Assembly (NCBI GenBank): GCA_963847145.1
Contig: CAWJYN010000007.1
Span: forward strand, 1-64,000
Source: JABFRJ01 sp963847145
GTDB taxonomy: Bacteria > Pseudomonadota > Alphaproteobacteria > Rhizobiales > Hyphomicrobiaceae
Length of the DNA stretch: 64,000 bases
Reading direction: 5' to 3'
Shown here: positions 45,870-54,071 of the stretch, in pieces
How the letters are laid out: every line of letters begins with the position of its first letter
Position numbering within the stretch: the stretch's first letter is position 1
The notes under the pieces: generated by a model
The model's database searches: none
Seen by the model: only the letters and a program-made list of their open reading frames with translations
Told to the model about the DNA's origin: nothing
Position numbers and translations under genes: made by a program

Positions 45870-46750
45870 GATGCACGCTGCCCGAAGAGGCCAGCGGGCC
45901 GCCAAAGCAGGACGATGGCCATCAGCACGTAGATGGCGAGGCCGGAGACTTTCGGCGCGTAGGCCTTGCCCATCGTGTCGATCATGCCGATCAGCAGTGC
46001 CGACCAGAATGCGCCGGAGACCGAGCCGAGGCCGCCGATGACCACGACGACGAACGAGATGATCAGCAGGTTGTCACCCATGTTGGGATATACCGATGAC
46101 AGCGGCGCATTCAGCGCGCCGGCGGTGAGCGCCAGCGCCGTACCGACGGCGAAAACCGTCAAATGCACGCGCCGTGGATCGATGCCAAGCGCATCGACCA
46201 TGTCGGGCCGCTCCGCCGACGCTCTGATGATGGCGCCCATCTTGGTGCGTTCGATCCAGTAAAACAGCGCCGCGGCCAGCACGAGGCACGCGCCGATCAC
46301 GACAAAGCGATAGGCCGCATAACTGAAGCCCTCGACGATCGGGATCGAGAAATCGAGCGCTTTGGGAATGTCGACCGAATAGAAATCGTTGCCGACCAGG
46401 AGAGAGCGGCTTTCTTCAAACAGCAAAATGAGCGCGAACGTCAGCAGTACCTGATCAAGATGTTCGCGCTTGTAGAAGTAGCGGAACAGAAAGCGTTCAA
46501 GCAAACTGCCGAGCAGCACGCCGCCGATCAACGCAACAGGCAGCGCGAGCATCAGCGAGCCCGAGGCGCGCGCCACCACGAACGCCACGTAGGCGCCGAT
46601 CATATACAGCGAGCCGTGTGCAAGGTTGATCACGCCGAGCACGCCGAAGATCAGGGTGAGACCCGAAGAGATCAAAAACAGCAGCAGTCCATACTGCAAG
46701 CCGTTGAGCGTTTGCGCGAGGAAGCTGGGGAGAAAATTGGAGAGGGTCAT
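45866..46750 (-). CDS. livH: Branched-chain amino-acid-type ABC transporter permease LivH
   Basis: 294 residues from ATG 46750. LivH hallmarks: AQTLNGLQYGLLLFLISSGL, LIFGVLGVINLAHGSLYMIG, GAIIRASAERPDMVDALGI (EAA-like loop) and SFVVVVIGGLGSVSGAFWSA. About eight membrane helices. It is the first gene of the livHMGF unit; the matching binding-protein gene lies upstream on the same strand, separated by 276 bases that contain a REP-like pair. Confidence 0.9.
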   Translation of the reverse strand: MTLSNFLPSFLAQTLNGLQYGLLLFLISSGLTLIFGVLGVINLAHGSLYMIGAYVAFVVARASGSLMLALPVALIGGVLLGSLLERFLFRYFYKREHLDQVLLTFALILLFEESRSLLVGNDFYSVDIPKALDFSIPIVEGFSYAAYRFVVIGACLVLAAALFYWIERTKMGAIIRASAERPDMVDALGIDPRRVHLTVFAVGTALALTAGALNAPLSSVYPNMGDNLLIISFVVVVIGGLGSVSGAFWSALLIGMIDTMGKAYAPKVSGLAIYVLMAIVLLWRPAGLFGQRAS

Positions 46751-46777
46751 TGAGCTTGAAGGGTCCGCTTACCTCTT

Positions 46778-46930
46778 GTCATCCCGGCGAAGGCCGGGAC
46801 CCACGACAAACCAACTGAGGGGCTCACTGCGCACATGATGTCGTCTTACGGCAGCAAGGGCTACGCTTGCCGCAGGGGACCGGAGTCAAACACCATCATT
46901 GCCGTCGGTCCCCGCCTTCGCCGCGATGAC
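46778..46930. repeat. REP-like inverted pair, copy B
   Basis: The same CCCGGCGAAGGCCGGG element as at 43202 (here 46778-46807), and about 96 bases later a degenerate reverse copy (46904-46930). The DNA between the two arms is unrelated to that in copy A. The pair lies just upstream of livH. Confidence 0.7.
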
Positions 46931-47026
46931 GAACGGACGGGAAGTCTTGCAGTGATGCGAATGTTGGGGGCGGTGCAAGAACGCCCTCCCCCCGCCGCAA
47001 GGCGAGGAGAGGCAAAGGGTGCCGCC

Positions 47027-48211
47027 TTAAAGCTTGCAGCCCGTACCGGGGTCGGCGAGCTGGGTGACGATCGTGCTCATCACCTTGTTTTGCCCGCCCG
47101 TCACTTTGCGCAGGTAGATATCCTGCACAACGTTGTGGGACGGGGACATGGAGATCGAGCCGCGCGGGCTGTCGATCTTGGCGCTTTCCATGGCTTTATA
47201 GAGCGTCTTCTCGTCTTCGAGATTGCCCTTCACGGCTTCAAGCCCGGCGCCCAGCAGCTGTGCTGCGTCGTAGCCTTGCACCGCGTAGACGTCGGCCTCG
47301 CGGTTTGCCTTGGCTTTGAATGCCGCGCGGAAGGCCGTGTTCTTGGCGTTCTCGATGCCGTCGCCGTAGTGCAGAGCGGTTTCGATGCCGTCAGCTGCCG
47401 CGCCCTGGCCGCCGAGCGTGCCTTCGGTGAGGAAGCCCGAGCCACACAACGGCACCTTGATGCCGGCTGCCGCATAGTCCTTGACGAACTGCACAGCGCC
47501 GCCGCCCGCGAAGAACGCGCCGATCGCATCCACACCAAGCCCTTGGATCTGTGCCAGCAACGGCTGGAAGTTGGTTTCTGGGAACTTCAAGGTCAGCAGC
47601 GAGACGAACTGACCGCCATTGGCTTCGAGGCCCTGCTTGAAGCCCTCGCCGCTTTCGTTGCCGGCTGCGTAATCCCAGGTGATCCAGCTGGCTTTCTTGA
47701 CGCCTTTTTTTCCGAGCGCGACGCCCATGGCATAGGCTGGCTGCCAGTTAGAAAACGAGGTGCGGAACACGTTCTTGGCGCACAGATCACGCGTCAGCGC
47801 CACGTTGCCGGCGTTCGGCATGATGGTCAGCGTGCCGCTTTCTTTGACGACCTTGTGGATGCCCATCTGCACGCCCGAATGGACGGTGCCGATCAACACA
47901 TCGACGTTGTCACGCTTGACGAGGCGCTCGGCGTTCTGTGGGCCAAGGTCAGGTTTGGATTCGTCATCGAGCTTGACGAACTGCACCTCGCGGCCGCCGA
48001 GCTTGCCGCCTTTTTCGGCGAGGTACATCTCAACCGCGTGGGTGATGTTCTCGCCCAGCTGCGCGAACGTGCCGGAGTAGGGCAGCATCAAGCCGACTTT
48101 GAGCGGCTTGGCTTGCGCGATAGCCCAGCCGGTGGGAACCGACGTGGCCGCAGCGAGTGCGGCGCCGCCTTTGATGAGAGAGCGACGATTGACGGAGTTC
48201 ACTTTAGACAC
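47027..48211 (-). CDS. Liv-type ABC transporter substrate-binding protein, Tat-exported
   Basis: 394 residues. I choose a GTG start at 48211 because GGGAGGAAAAA lies just upstream; the frame continues further 5' without a ribosome site. The N-terminus SVNRRSLIKGGAALAAATSV has the twin-arginine motif, so it should be exported folded by Tat, and is cleaved after AIAQA. The mature type I periplasmic fold shows LKVGLMLPYSGTFAQLGENI, VDVLIGTVHSGVQMGIHKVV and WQPAYAMGVALGKKGVKKAS. The ligand is not deducible. It serves the livHMGF genes downstream. Confidence 0.85.
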   Translation of the reverse strand: MSKVNSVNRRSLIKGGAALAAATSVPTGWAIAQAKPLKVGLMLPYSGTFAQLGENITHAVEMYLAEKGGKLGGREVQFVKLDDESKPDLGPQNAERLVKRDNVDVLIGTVHSGVQMGIHKVVKESGTLTIMPNAGNVALTRDLCAKNVFRTSFSNWQPAYAMGVALGKKGVKKASWITWDYAAGNESGEGFKQGLEANGGQFVSLLTLKFPETNFQPLLAQIQGLGVDAIGAFFAGGGAVQFVKDYAAAGIKVPLCGSGFLTEGTLGGQGAAADGIETALHYGDGIENAKNTAFRAAFKAKANREADVYAVQGYDAAQLLGAGLEAVKGNLEDEKTLYKAMESAKIDSPRGSISMSPSHNVVQDIYLRKVTGGQNKVMSTIVTQLADPGTGCKL

Positions 48212-48681
48212 AGATTTTTCCTCCCGATGGGGCCTGGTCGGGCCCAAGACTGTTTGGTTATTGATGCTAACCTTGTTTGTGAGGCCATCGTTAGCACGGC
48301 GCATCGCCGGCGTGGAATAGGTGACTTGTAAAATATCGCAGTTGGTTCTCGAGTGATGATTTATATTGCATATGTGCGTGTCCGTTGATGCACGCGGAGG
48401 TTCGTCAGAGTTTGTGCGGATGGTGAGAGCGCATCGAGCCGCTGCTTGTGTGGCGCACCTTGATAGCCACCGCCGCAACTGCCGACGGATGGCGAAAGCT
48501 TTTCCATGGAGGGGCTAGGCCATGGAAGGGCTGGCCAGCGGCCCGTTTCAGGTTGGCGATTTCAGGTTGGCGATTTCCTTGCGGACGGATATTTCTTGGG
48601 CTCTGCATCCGGGGGCGTCCGAGCAGATCAGCCTCTGGCATATGCGGCGCGCGGGTTCAGCCGCGCGCGCGGATCAAAGGC
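48212..48681. other. Gene-free region with a 14-bp tandem repeat and an inverted repeat
   Basis: About 470 bases with no supported gene. A perfect 14-base tandem repeat (TTCAGGTTGGCGAT) occupies 48547-48574. Eight-base arms TTCCATGG/CCATGGAA pair at 48502-48509 and 48520-48527. The promoter of the binding-protein gene should lie in the AT-rich stretch at about 48330-48370. Confidence 0.45.
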
Positions 48682-48885
48682 TTAGAGGGTCCAGAGAAGT
48701 AGCCAGGGTGTGCGCCATGGGGCGCTCCGCGCGTCGGACGTTGCGGCAGTCGCCGCCTTAGCGGCCAGACTTGTGCCAACTTCAGGTGCGGCTTGCGTCA
48801 CTGGCTGGGCAGCCTGTGCTTGGGCGCGGGCCTGCGCGATTTCGTAGCTGGTCGTTGTGGTTTCGTGGAGCAAGCTGTTGGGCAT
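48682..48885 (-). CDS. Small Ala/Gln-rich hypothetical protein
   Basis: 67 codons from ATG 48885, with GGAGA seven bases upstream, starting MPNSLLHETTTTSYEIAQAR followed by Ala/Gln-rich text and ending TPWLLLWTL. It has no recognisable domain. The ribosome site and isolated position make it plausible, but it could be a chance frame in GC-rich DNA. Confidence 0.35.
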   Translation of the reverse strand: MPNSLLHETTTTSYEIAQARAQAQAAQPVTQAAPEVGTSLAAKAATAATSDARSAPWRTPWLLLWTL

Positions 48886-49209
48886 GGCGTGTCTCCGATG
48901 ATGGCAGGGCTGGACGCCACATCGGGGGAACGATCGCCGGTTTTGCGAAAAAACTCAACAAATAATAGGCGTTTTCTGGAATAAAAATCTATAAATTCTA
49001 AAAATCCTACCCGAACATTGAGGGTTTTTCCTTTGGCTGCCTCGTTGGCACTGCACGCGTTGCGCGGTTCATGCCGCACTTGGAACAGACATGCGCAAGG
49101 CCGCGCATCGCGGTGGTTTGACTTGCTGTGAACACCCCGGCCGCGTATCGCAGCAACTCTTGGTGCGTGTACCAAAACCTGCACTGACACTCGTCGAACG
49201 GCCCGCTGC
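48886..49209. other. Gene-free AT-rich spacer upstream of ccdA
   Basis: About 320 bases; the part around 48945-49035 is unusually AT-rich for this genome and probably carries promoters, rightward for ccdA and leftward for the small frame at 48885. I see no structured element. Confidence 0.4.
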
Positions 49210-50010
49210 ATGACCTTGGACTTCCCCATTGCGCTTGGTGTGATGCTGGCGGGCTTTGTCAGCTTTCTGAGCCCGTGCGTGCTGCCATTGGTTCCGCCGT
49301 ATCTTGCGTATCTTGGCGGTACCAGCCTTGAGCGCATGACCGCGGGCGATGACACTGCAAATGCTGATGCCGCGCGGCGCACCGTGCTGGCAGCGCTCTG
49401 CTTTGTGGCCGGGTTCACAACAGTGTTTGTGATGCTCGGTGCCACGGCGTCGGTGCTCGGTACGCTGATCCAGACCTACAAGGGCGCGCTTTCGACCGTC
49501 GCTGGTCTCATTATCATTCTGTTCGGCTTTCACTTTCTCGGCCTGCTGCGGATCCCGTTCCTCTACCAGCAGTTCAGCATCGCAACCGACATGCGCGGTG
49601 CCAGCTTTGCCGGCGCCTATCTGATCGGGCTGGCGTTTGCGTTCGGGTGGACGCCGTGTGTGGGCCCGGTCCTGGCGACGGTGCTGACGTTGGCTGCCAA
49701 CGAGAACAGTCTCAAAGCAGGCGTCACGCTGTTGTTGCTCTATTCGCTGGGGCTCGGCATTCCGTTCGTGCTGGCGGCCGTGGCCATGCGGCCATTTCTT
49801 TCGCTCTTCAAACAGTTTCGCCAGCATCTCGGGCGCGTTGAAAAAGTGATGGGTGCAGCGCTGGTGCTGACCGGCATTCTGTTTCTGACCGGGTCGATCG
49901 GCTGGGCGGGGCAATGGCTGATCGAGAACGTGCCTGCGTTGGCGCGGCTTGAGGAGTGGATCACGCCGAAGGGGCTCGATGCGGCGATCCGGAAGAAGGG
50001 CGCTGGGTGA
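49210..50010 (+). CDS. ccdA: Cytochrome c biogenesis / thiol-transport protein CcdA
   Basis: 266 residues, six or seven membrane helices. CcdA moves reducing equivalents from cytoplasmic thioredoxin across the membrane for haem attachment or disulfide reduction. The two redox cysteines sit in the pseudo-symmetric segments FLSPCVLPLVPPYLAYLGG and FGWTPCVGPVLATVLTLA. The C-terminus ends AIRKKGAG at the TGA, whose last base is the first of the thiD ATG. No thioredoxin-like partner or cytochrome c maturation gene is adjacent. Confidence 0.93.
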   Translation: MTLDFPIALGVMLAGFVSFLSPCVLPLVPPYLAYLGGTSLERMTAGDDTANADAARRTVLAALCFVAGFTTVFVMLGATASVLGTLIQTYKGALSTVAGLIIILFGFHFLGLLRIPFLYQQFSIATDMRGASFAGAYLIGLAFAFGWTPCVGPVLATVLTLAANENSLKAGVTLLLLYSLGLGIPFVLAAVAMRPFLSLFKQFRQHLGRVEKVMGAALVLTGILFLTGSIGWAGQWLIENVPALARLEEWITPKGLDAAIRKKGAG

Positions 50011-50834
50011 TGCCTGATGAGAGCCGTGTGGCCACTGTCCTCACAATCGCCGGGTCGGATAGTTCCGGCGGCGCGGGGCTGCAGGCGGACCTGAAGACGT
50101 TCACGGTATTCGGCGTCTATGGGGCGAGCGTGGTGACGGCGCTGACGGCGCAGAATACGCGCGGCGTGCAAGGCGTGCTGCCGGTGTCGGCGGCCTTCGT
50201 GACGCTGCAAATGGACAGCGTGCTCGACGATCTGCGCGTGACGGCAGCGAAGACGGGGATGCTGGCGACGCAGGAAATTGTTGAAGCGGTGGCGCTGCGG
50301 ATGGCGGCGCGGCCGGACCTTCCGCTGGTGGTCGATCCCGTGATGGTCGCGACCAGTGGCGACGCGCTGCTCGCTGAAAGCGCGATCGATGCGTACCGCA
50401 GCCGCCTGCTGGCGCGCGCTGCGCTGGTGACGCCCAATTTGCCGGAAGCGGCGCGGTTGCTGGGAGAGCCCGAGGCACGGACGGTGGAGGACTGCGTGCG
50501 GCAGGCCCAGGCGTTTGGCCGGTTCGGCGGGGCTGCGACTTTGATCAAGGGTGGGCACGGCGCGGACGCGGAGGTTGTTGATGTGTTGTTTGATCAGGGC
50601 GAGGTTCTGCTCTACCGGCATCCCCGCATCGAAACGCGCAACACGCATGGTACCGGGTGTACCTTGTCGGCGGCCATCGCTGCGCAGTTGGCGGTCGGCG
50701 TGCCGTTGCGGTTGGCAATCGGTGAGGCGATCCGTTTTGTTGAACGCGCGCTGCGTTCTGGGGCAGGCCAGATGATCGGCGGTGGTTCTGGACCGGTCGA
50801 TCACCTCATTGATGTGCGGCGCGATGTGACATAA
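50010..50834 (+). CDS. thiD: Hydroxymethylpyrimidine/phosphomethylpyrimidine kinase
   Basis: 274 residues from ATG 50010. Phosphorylates HMP and HMP-P in thiamine synthesis. Family text: VLTIAGSDSSGGAGLQADLK, YGASVVTALTAQNTRGVQGV, LPLVVDPVMVATSGDALLAE, LIKGGHGADAEVVDVLFDQG and the anion-hole THGTGCTLSAAIAAQLAVGV. Overlaps ccdA by one base, so it is translated from the same message. No other thi gene and no THI-box-like element is visible nearby. Confidence 0.93.
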   Translation: MPDESRVATVLTIAGSDSSGGAGLQADLKTFTVFGVYGASVVTALTAQNTRGVQGVLPVSAAFVTLQMDSVLDDLRVTAAKTGMLATQEIVEAVALRMAARPDLPLVVDPVMVATSGDALLAESAIDAYRSRLLARAALVTPNLPEAARLLGEPEARTVEDCVRQAQAFGRFGGAATLIKGGHGADAEVVDVLFDQGEVLLYRHPRIETRNTHGTGCTLSAAIAAQLAVGVPLRLAIGEAIRFVERALRSGAGQMIGGGSGPVDHLIDVRRDVT

Positions 50835-50974
50835 AGAGCGCTATGCCAAGTGGCGGTAGAATATTGGCAAATCAGCTGGCAACTGGCACTATCACAACAA
50901 ACGTGCGGGCGTTGTCGGATCGTCGCTCCGCCCTGCCACTTGATCCGTATCAGAACCATTTACGGGGACAGCTC

Positions 50975-51487
50975 ATGTTGCTTTTGAAGGCATCGACTGC
51001 GCGTCCGTTTCGTCTCAGCCGGCTGGCGCGCAGTGCCATTGCCGTGGCTGTTGTCATAACAGCGAGTGTCAGTGCGTCGGCGGCGGTCAACCTGCAGGAG
51101 ATGGCTGGGTATTGGACCGGCACTGGCAAAATCGTGCTCGCCAACGGCAACAGCGAGAGCGTGAAATGCGTGGTGACCTACAAGGTCACCGGCGCGCAGT
51201 TAAAACAGAACGTGCGCTGTGCCGGCCAAGGCTACAGCCTCAACGGGACGGCTGATCTGGTGGTAGCGCCGAGCGGCGCGGTCACCGGCAGCTGGACCGA
51301 GAATACTTATGCCGCCAAGGGCGACGTCATCGGCAAAACAACCGACAGAGGCTTCTCACTCGCGATAACCGGGCCGACGTTTACGGCGGTGATGGACGCG
51401 ACGACGACGGCCTGCAAACAATCGCTCGATATCGTGCCGAAAGGACTGGATGTCAGCCGTATTTCACTCGGTTTGGGTAAGTGTTGA
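50975..51487 (+). CDS. Exported protein of unknown function
   Basis: 170 residues; ATG 50975 chosen for the GGGGACAG just upstream. The N-terminus has a basic head, a hydrophobic stretch (SAIAVAVVITASVSASAA) and probable cleavage after ASAA. The mature protein begins VNLQEMAGYWTGTGKIVLAN and looks like a single small beta-barrel (VKCVVTYKVTGAQLKQNVRC; GAVTGSWTENTYAAKGDVIG), with four cysteines that could pair. It resembles lipocalin-like or avidin-like 8-strand folds in rhythm only; no family is recognised. Confidence 0.65.
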   Translation: MLLLKASTARPFRLSRLARSAIAVAVVITASVSASAAVNLQEMAGYWTGTGKIVLANGNSESVKCVVTYKVTGAQLKQNVRCAGQGYSLNGTADLVVAPSGAVTGSWTENTYAAKGDVIGKTTDRGFSLAITGPTFTAVMDATTTACKQSLDIVPKGLDVSRISLGLGKC

Positions 51488-51720
51488 ATGCGGACTTGTT
51501 GAAGGTTTAAGTTATCTCGCAGCTGCGTTCTATGGCGAGAATTGAAAAGTGCTTCGCATGCTGGTTGTAAAGATTTCGCTATGCAAATTTGGCATTCAAG
51601 CCTATACAAAATGCATCTATCGCCGCGCTATCGGGGGATATGCGGGGCGATAGGCCAAGAGCAATCTTGGGGGTGGCCGTCGAAGGCGACGTTCAGGGAC
51701 GCACTCCGGTTTACCCGGGA
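51488..51720 (+). ncRNA. Candidate small RNA ending at a strong terminator
   Basis: After the stop at 51487, about 230 bases contain no good coding frame but end in a near-ideal intrinsic terminator. A TATACA (about 51602) could be a -10 box. Arms CTATCGCC (near 51617) and GGCGATAG (near 51648) form a long stem. It may simply be the 3' UTR of the upstream gene. Confidence 0.25.
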
Positions 51721-51755
51721 AACCGGTCTGGGAAACCAGACCGGTTTTCTATTTT
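51721..51755 (+). terminator. Rho-independent terminator
   Basis: A perfect 11-bp stem (51721-51731 with 51736-51746), GAAA tetraloop, and the T-rich tail TTCTATTTTC. This is the best intrinsic terminator in the window. It is rightward, serving the exported-protein gene or a small RNA. Confidence 0.85.
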
Positions 51756-51846
51756 CGGGCCGGCTGATGAGCGTTGATTTATCTCGCTGCCACCGCGATT
51801 TCTGACTTTGGCTGTGTGCCGATCACTGGGTCGATCACCGGGCCGA

Positions 51847-52287
51847 TCACTTGGCTGTGTGCGGCGACATCAACTGCCAGATTTTGGGAAGTGCGTCGCC
51901 GTAGCCGGACAGCGGCGGCAGCGCCAGCGCTGGCCAATCAGCAGGCGTCGTCCACCGGCGGTCCTGGTGCTCGCCGCTCAATTGTTCGGCGCCACTTTCA
52001 AAATGCGCCAGCTGCGCAATCAGAACTTGGAACACATTATCAGTCGGCCGCTGGCGGACCCAGCTTAGACTTTGGTCTAGCCACCGGACTTTGAATGCGG
52101 CGCCAAGTTCTTCGGTTATCTCGCGGATGCGAATTGTTTCGTGGGGCAGCCACTCCTCGCCGACGTCGATGCGGCCACCGGGGAGTTCCCAATAGCCGGT
52201 GTCGGCTTCCTGCAGCAGCAGCAGTTTGCCGTCGCGGAAGATGGCAGCCTTAAGAGACACTTCGAAGGTTTGGATAGTACGCAGCAT
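51847..52287 (-). CDS. Nudix hydrolase
   Basis: 146 residues. The start MLRTIQTFEVSLKAAIFRDG, then LLLLQEADTGYWELPGGRID and a Nudix box GRIDVGEEWLPHETIRIREI continuing TEELGA. The spacing between the first Glu and the Arg-Glu pair is three residues longer than the classic GX5EX7REUXEEXGU, so the helix-loop is slightly extended. The substrate (a nucleoside diphosphate linked to X) cannot be told. It ends 46 bases beyond the usg gene on the same strand, so the two may be co-transcribed. Confidence 0.85.
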   Translation of the reverse strand: MLRTIQTFEVSLKAAIFRDGKLLLLQEADTGYWELPGGRIDVGEEWLPHETIRIREITEELGAAFKVRWLDQSLSWVRQRPTDNVFQVLIAQLAHFESGAEQLSGEHQDRRWTTPADWPALALPPLSGYGDALPKIWQLMSPHTAK

Positions 52288-52333
52288 GGTCGCTTCGTAC
52301 TTCAGGCTGGTGTGTTTTGCGAGACTGATGGCG

Positions 52334-52603
52334 CTACGAGAGCTTAAATTCCGCGCCCACGAACTTCAACTCCGCCGGCGTGATCAGCGCTTTGTGGGCG
52401 ACGCGCACCTGGGCGAGTTTGCCATCGAGGTTAGCGGACCAGAAGTCGAGGAATTTGATCAACTTGGGGAACTTCGGCGCCAGATCGTAGTCCTGCCAGA
52501 TGAAGGTTTGCAGCAAGGCCGGGTAATCCGGGAGATGATAGAAGATTTCGGCGGTGGTCAGGCTGAAACCGGCGAGCATGTGCTTGAACTGGGGATCGGC
52601 CAT
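52334..52603 (-). CDS. usg: Usg-family protein
   Basis: 89 residues starting MADPQFKHMLAGFSLTTAEI and continuing FYHLPDYPALLQTFIWQDYD, the Usg-like family (Pfam 06233) found mainly in alphaproteobacteria and first noted near trp genes. The function is unknown. It supports the alphaproteobacterial assignment of this half. Confidence 0.9.
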   Translation of the reverse strand: MADPQFKHMLAGFSLTTAEIFYHLPDYPALLQTFIWQDYDLAPKFPKLIKFLDFWSANLDGKLAQVRVAHKALITPAELKFVGAEFKLS

Positions 52604-52713
52604 AGGGGCTCCGGGGCAAGTGTGTTCACCGCCAGCGGCCCAATCAACGCACGACCCCTGGGTGCCGACGTGTGCAGAAGAGTGCCTGAAAAACTGATTC
52701 GTAGAAAGGCGAA

Positions 52714-52742
52714 TTGTGGACTTTGTTGAGATAAATCATATT
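52714..52742 (+). promoter_or_regulatory. Possible promoter of accA
   Basis: TTGTGG (52714-52719) and CATATT (52737-52742), 17 bases apart, in the AT-rich part of the usg-accA interval. Further on, the leader contains an 8-bp hairpin (52856-52863 with 52874-52881, loop of 10). Confidence 0.35.
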
Positions 52743-52909
52743 GTTAGCAATCGTACTTGATGGGTGCTGCTAAATCCGTTCAGCCTACCGGCGCGCCCGG
52801 CTTGACTCCGCGACGGACGGGACGGAATGGTCGCGAAAATTCAGCGGCGGCGCTTGGGGTCAGGCCCATCGGTCTGACCCCACTGCGGAGCCGCCTGCAG
52901 GAGTACTCC

Positions 52910-53875
52910 ATGGAACGTTCGACACGCACATATCTCGACTTTGAGAAGCCGATTGCCGAGTTGGAGAGCAAGGTTGCGGAACTCAAGCTTCTTGAGAACG
53001 ACGACAACAGCGTCTCCATCGGCGACGAGATCAAGAAGTTGGAGCAGAAAGCACGCGCGGCGTTGACGGAGACGTATGCGAAATTGACGCCCTGGCAGAA
53101 GACGCAAGTGGCGCGCCATCCGGAGCGGCCGCACACGCTCGACTACATCGACGGGCTGATCGAGGATTTCACGCCGCTGGCTGGCGACCGTTACTTCGCC
53201 GAGGACGCGGCGATCATTGCTGGCGTCGGCGTGTTCCGCGGCAAGTCCGTGGCGATCATTGGCCACGAGAAGGGCTCGGACACAGAGAGCCGCATCAGGC
53301 ATAACTTTGGCATGGCGCGGCCGGAGGGCTATCGCAAGGCCGTGCGGATTATGGACATGGCGGACCGCTTCGGGCTGCCGGTCATCACGCTGGTGGATAC
53401 GGCCGGCGCTTATCCCGGCATTGGTGCCGAGGAGCGTGGGCAGGCCGAGGCGATTGCGCGCTCGACGGATCGTTGTCTGGCGCTCGAAGTGCCGATGGTG
53501 ACGGTGGTTATCGGCGAAGGCGGCTCAGGCGGCGCGGTGGCGATTGCCACGGCTAACCGCATTCTGATGCTGGAGCATTCGATTTACACCGTCGCGTCGC
53601 CGGAAGCGGCTGCCGCGATCCTGTGGCGCGACAACAAGCGCGCCAACGACGCTGCCAACTCCATGAAGATCACGGCGCAGGATCTGTACGCGCTGGGCAT
53701 CATCGACAAGATCATCGAGGAGCCGAAGGGCGGCGCGCACCGTGACCGCGACAGCATCATCGCCAAAACCGGTGACGCCATAGCCACGGCGCTCGCTGAG
53801 TTCGAAGGCATGAAGACCGGCGAAGTCCGCAAGCTCAGGCAGGACAAGTTCTTGGCGATCGGGCGGGGTTTGTAA
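52910..53875 (+). CDS. accA: Acetyl-CoA carboxylase carboxyltransferase, alpha subunit
   Basis: 321 residues from ATG 52910, with GGAG eight bases upstream; a frame extending 51 codons further is not needed. Carboxyltransferase half-enzyme with AccD, making malonyl-CoA for fatty acids. Text: TYLDFEKPIAELESKVAELK (coiled start), RHPERPHTLDYIDGLIEDF, GRRFAEDAA-type SIG, IGHEKGSDTESRIRHNFGM, TLVDTAGAYPGIGAEERGQA and IGEGGSGGAVAIATANRIL. Usual length. It is separate from accD, as normal in alphaproteobacteria. Confidence 0.95.
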   Translation: MERSTRTYLDFEKPIAELESKVAELKLLENDDNSVSIGDEIKKLEQKARAALTETYAKLTPWQKTQVARHPERPHTLDYIDGLIEDFTPLAGDRYFAEDAAIIAGVGVFRGKSVAIIGHEKGSDTESRIRHNFGMARPEGYRKAVRIMDMADRFGLPVITLVDTAGAYPGIGAEERGQAEAIARSTDRCLALEVPMVTVVIGEGGSGGAVAIATANRILMLEHSIYTVASPEAAAAILWRDNKRANDAANSMKITAQDLYALGIIDKIIEEPKGGAHRDRDSIIAKTGDAIATALAEFEGMKTGEVRKLRQDKFLAIGRGL

Positions 53876-54071
53876 GCGGAGCGGAAATGGGGACGGCCAT
53901 CGTTCCATCAACGCCACGTCACTGTTGATTGTGCTACCTCGCCCGAAACACGGTGGATGACCCTATTTCCGCGATGGCAAGGTCGCCGGTGTCAGAAGCT
54001 GTGGGCCCTGCAAAACTTCCCCGCGTCGGCACTCTGGTGCGTCGATAACGGTTCGGAGACTGGCCCCGAAG

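Noticed and set aside
46835..48331. 498-codon plus-strand frame opposite the Tat-exported binding protein
   Set aside because: No motif; the minus strand carries a complete periplasmic binding protein with a signal peptide and ribosome site.
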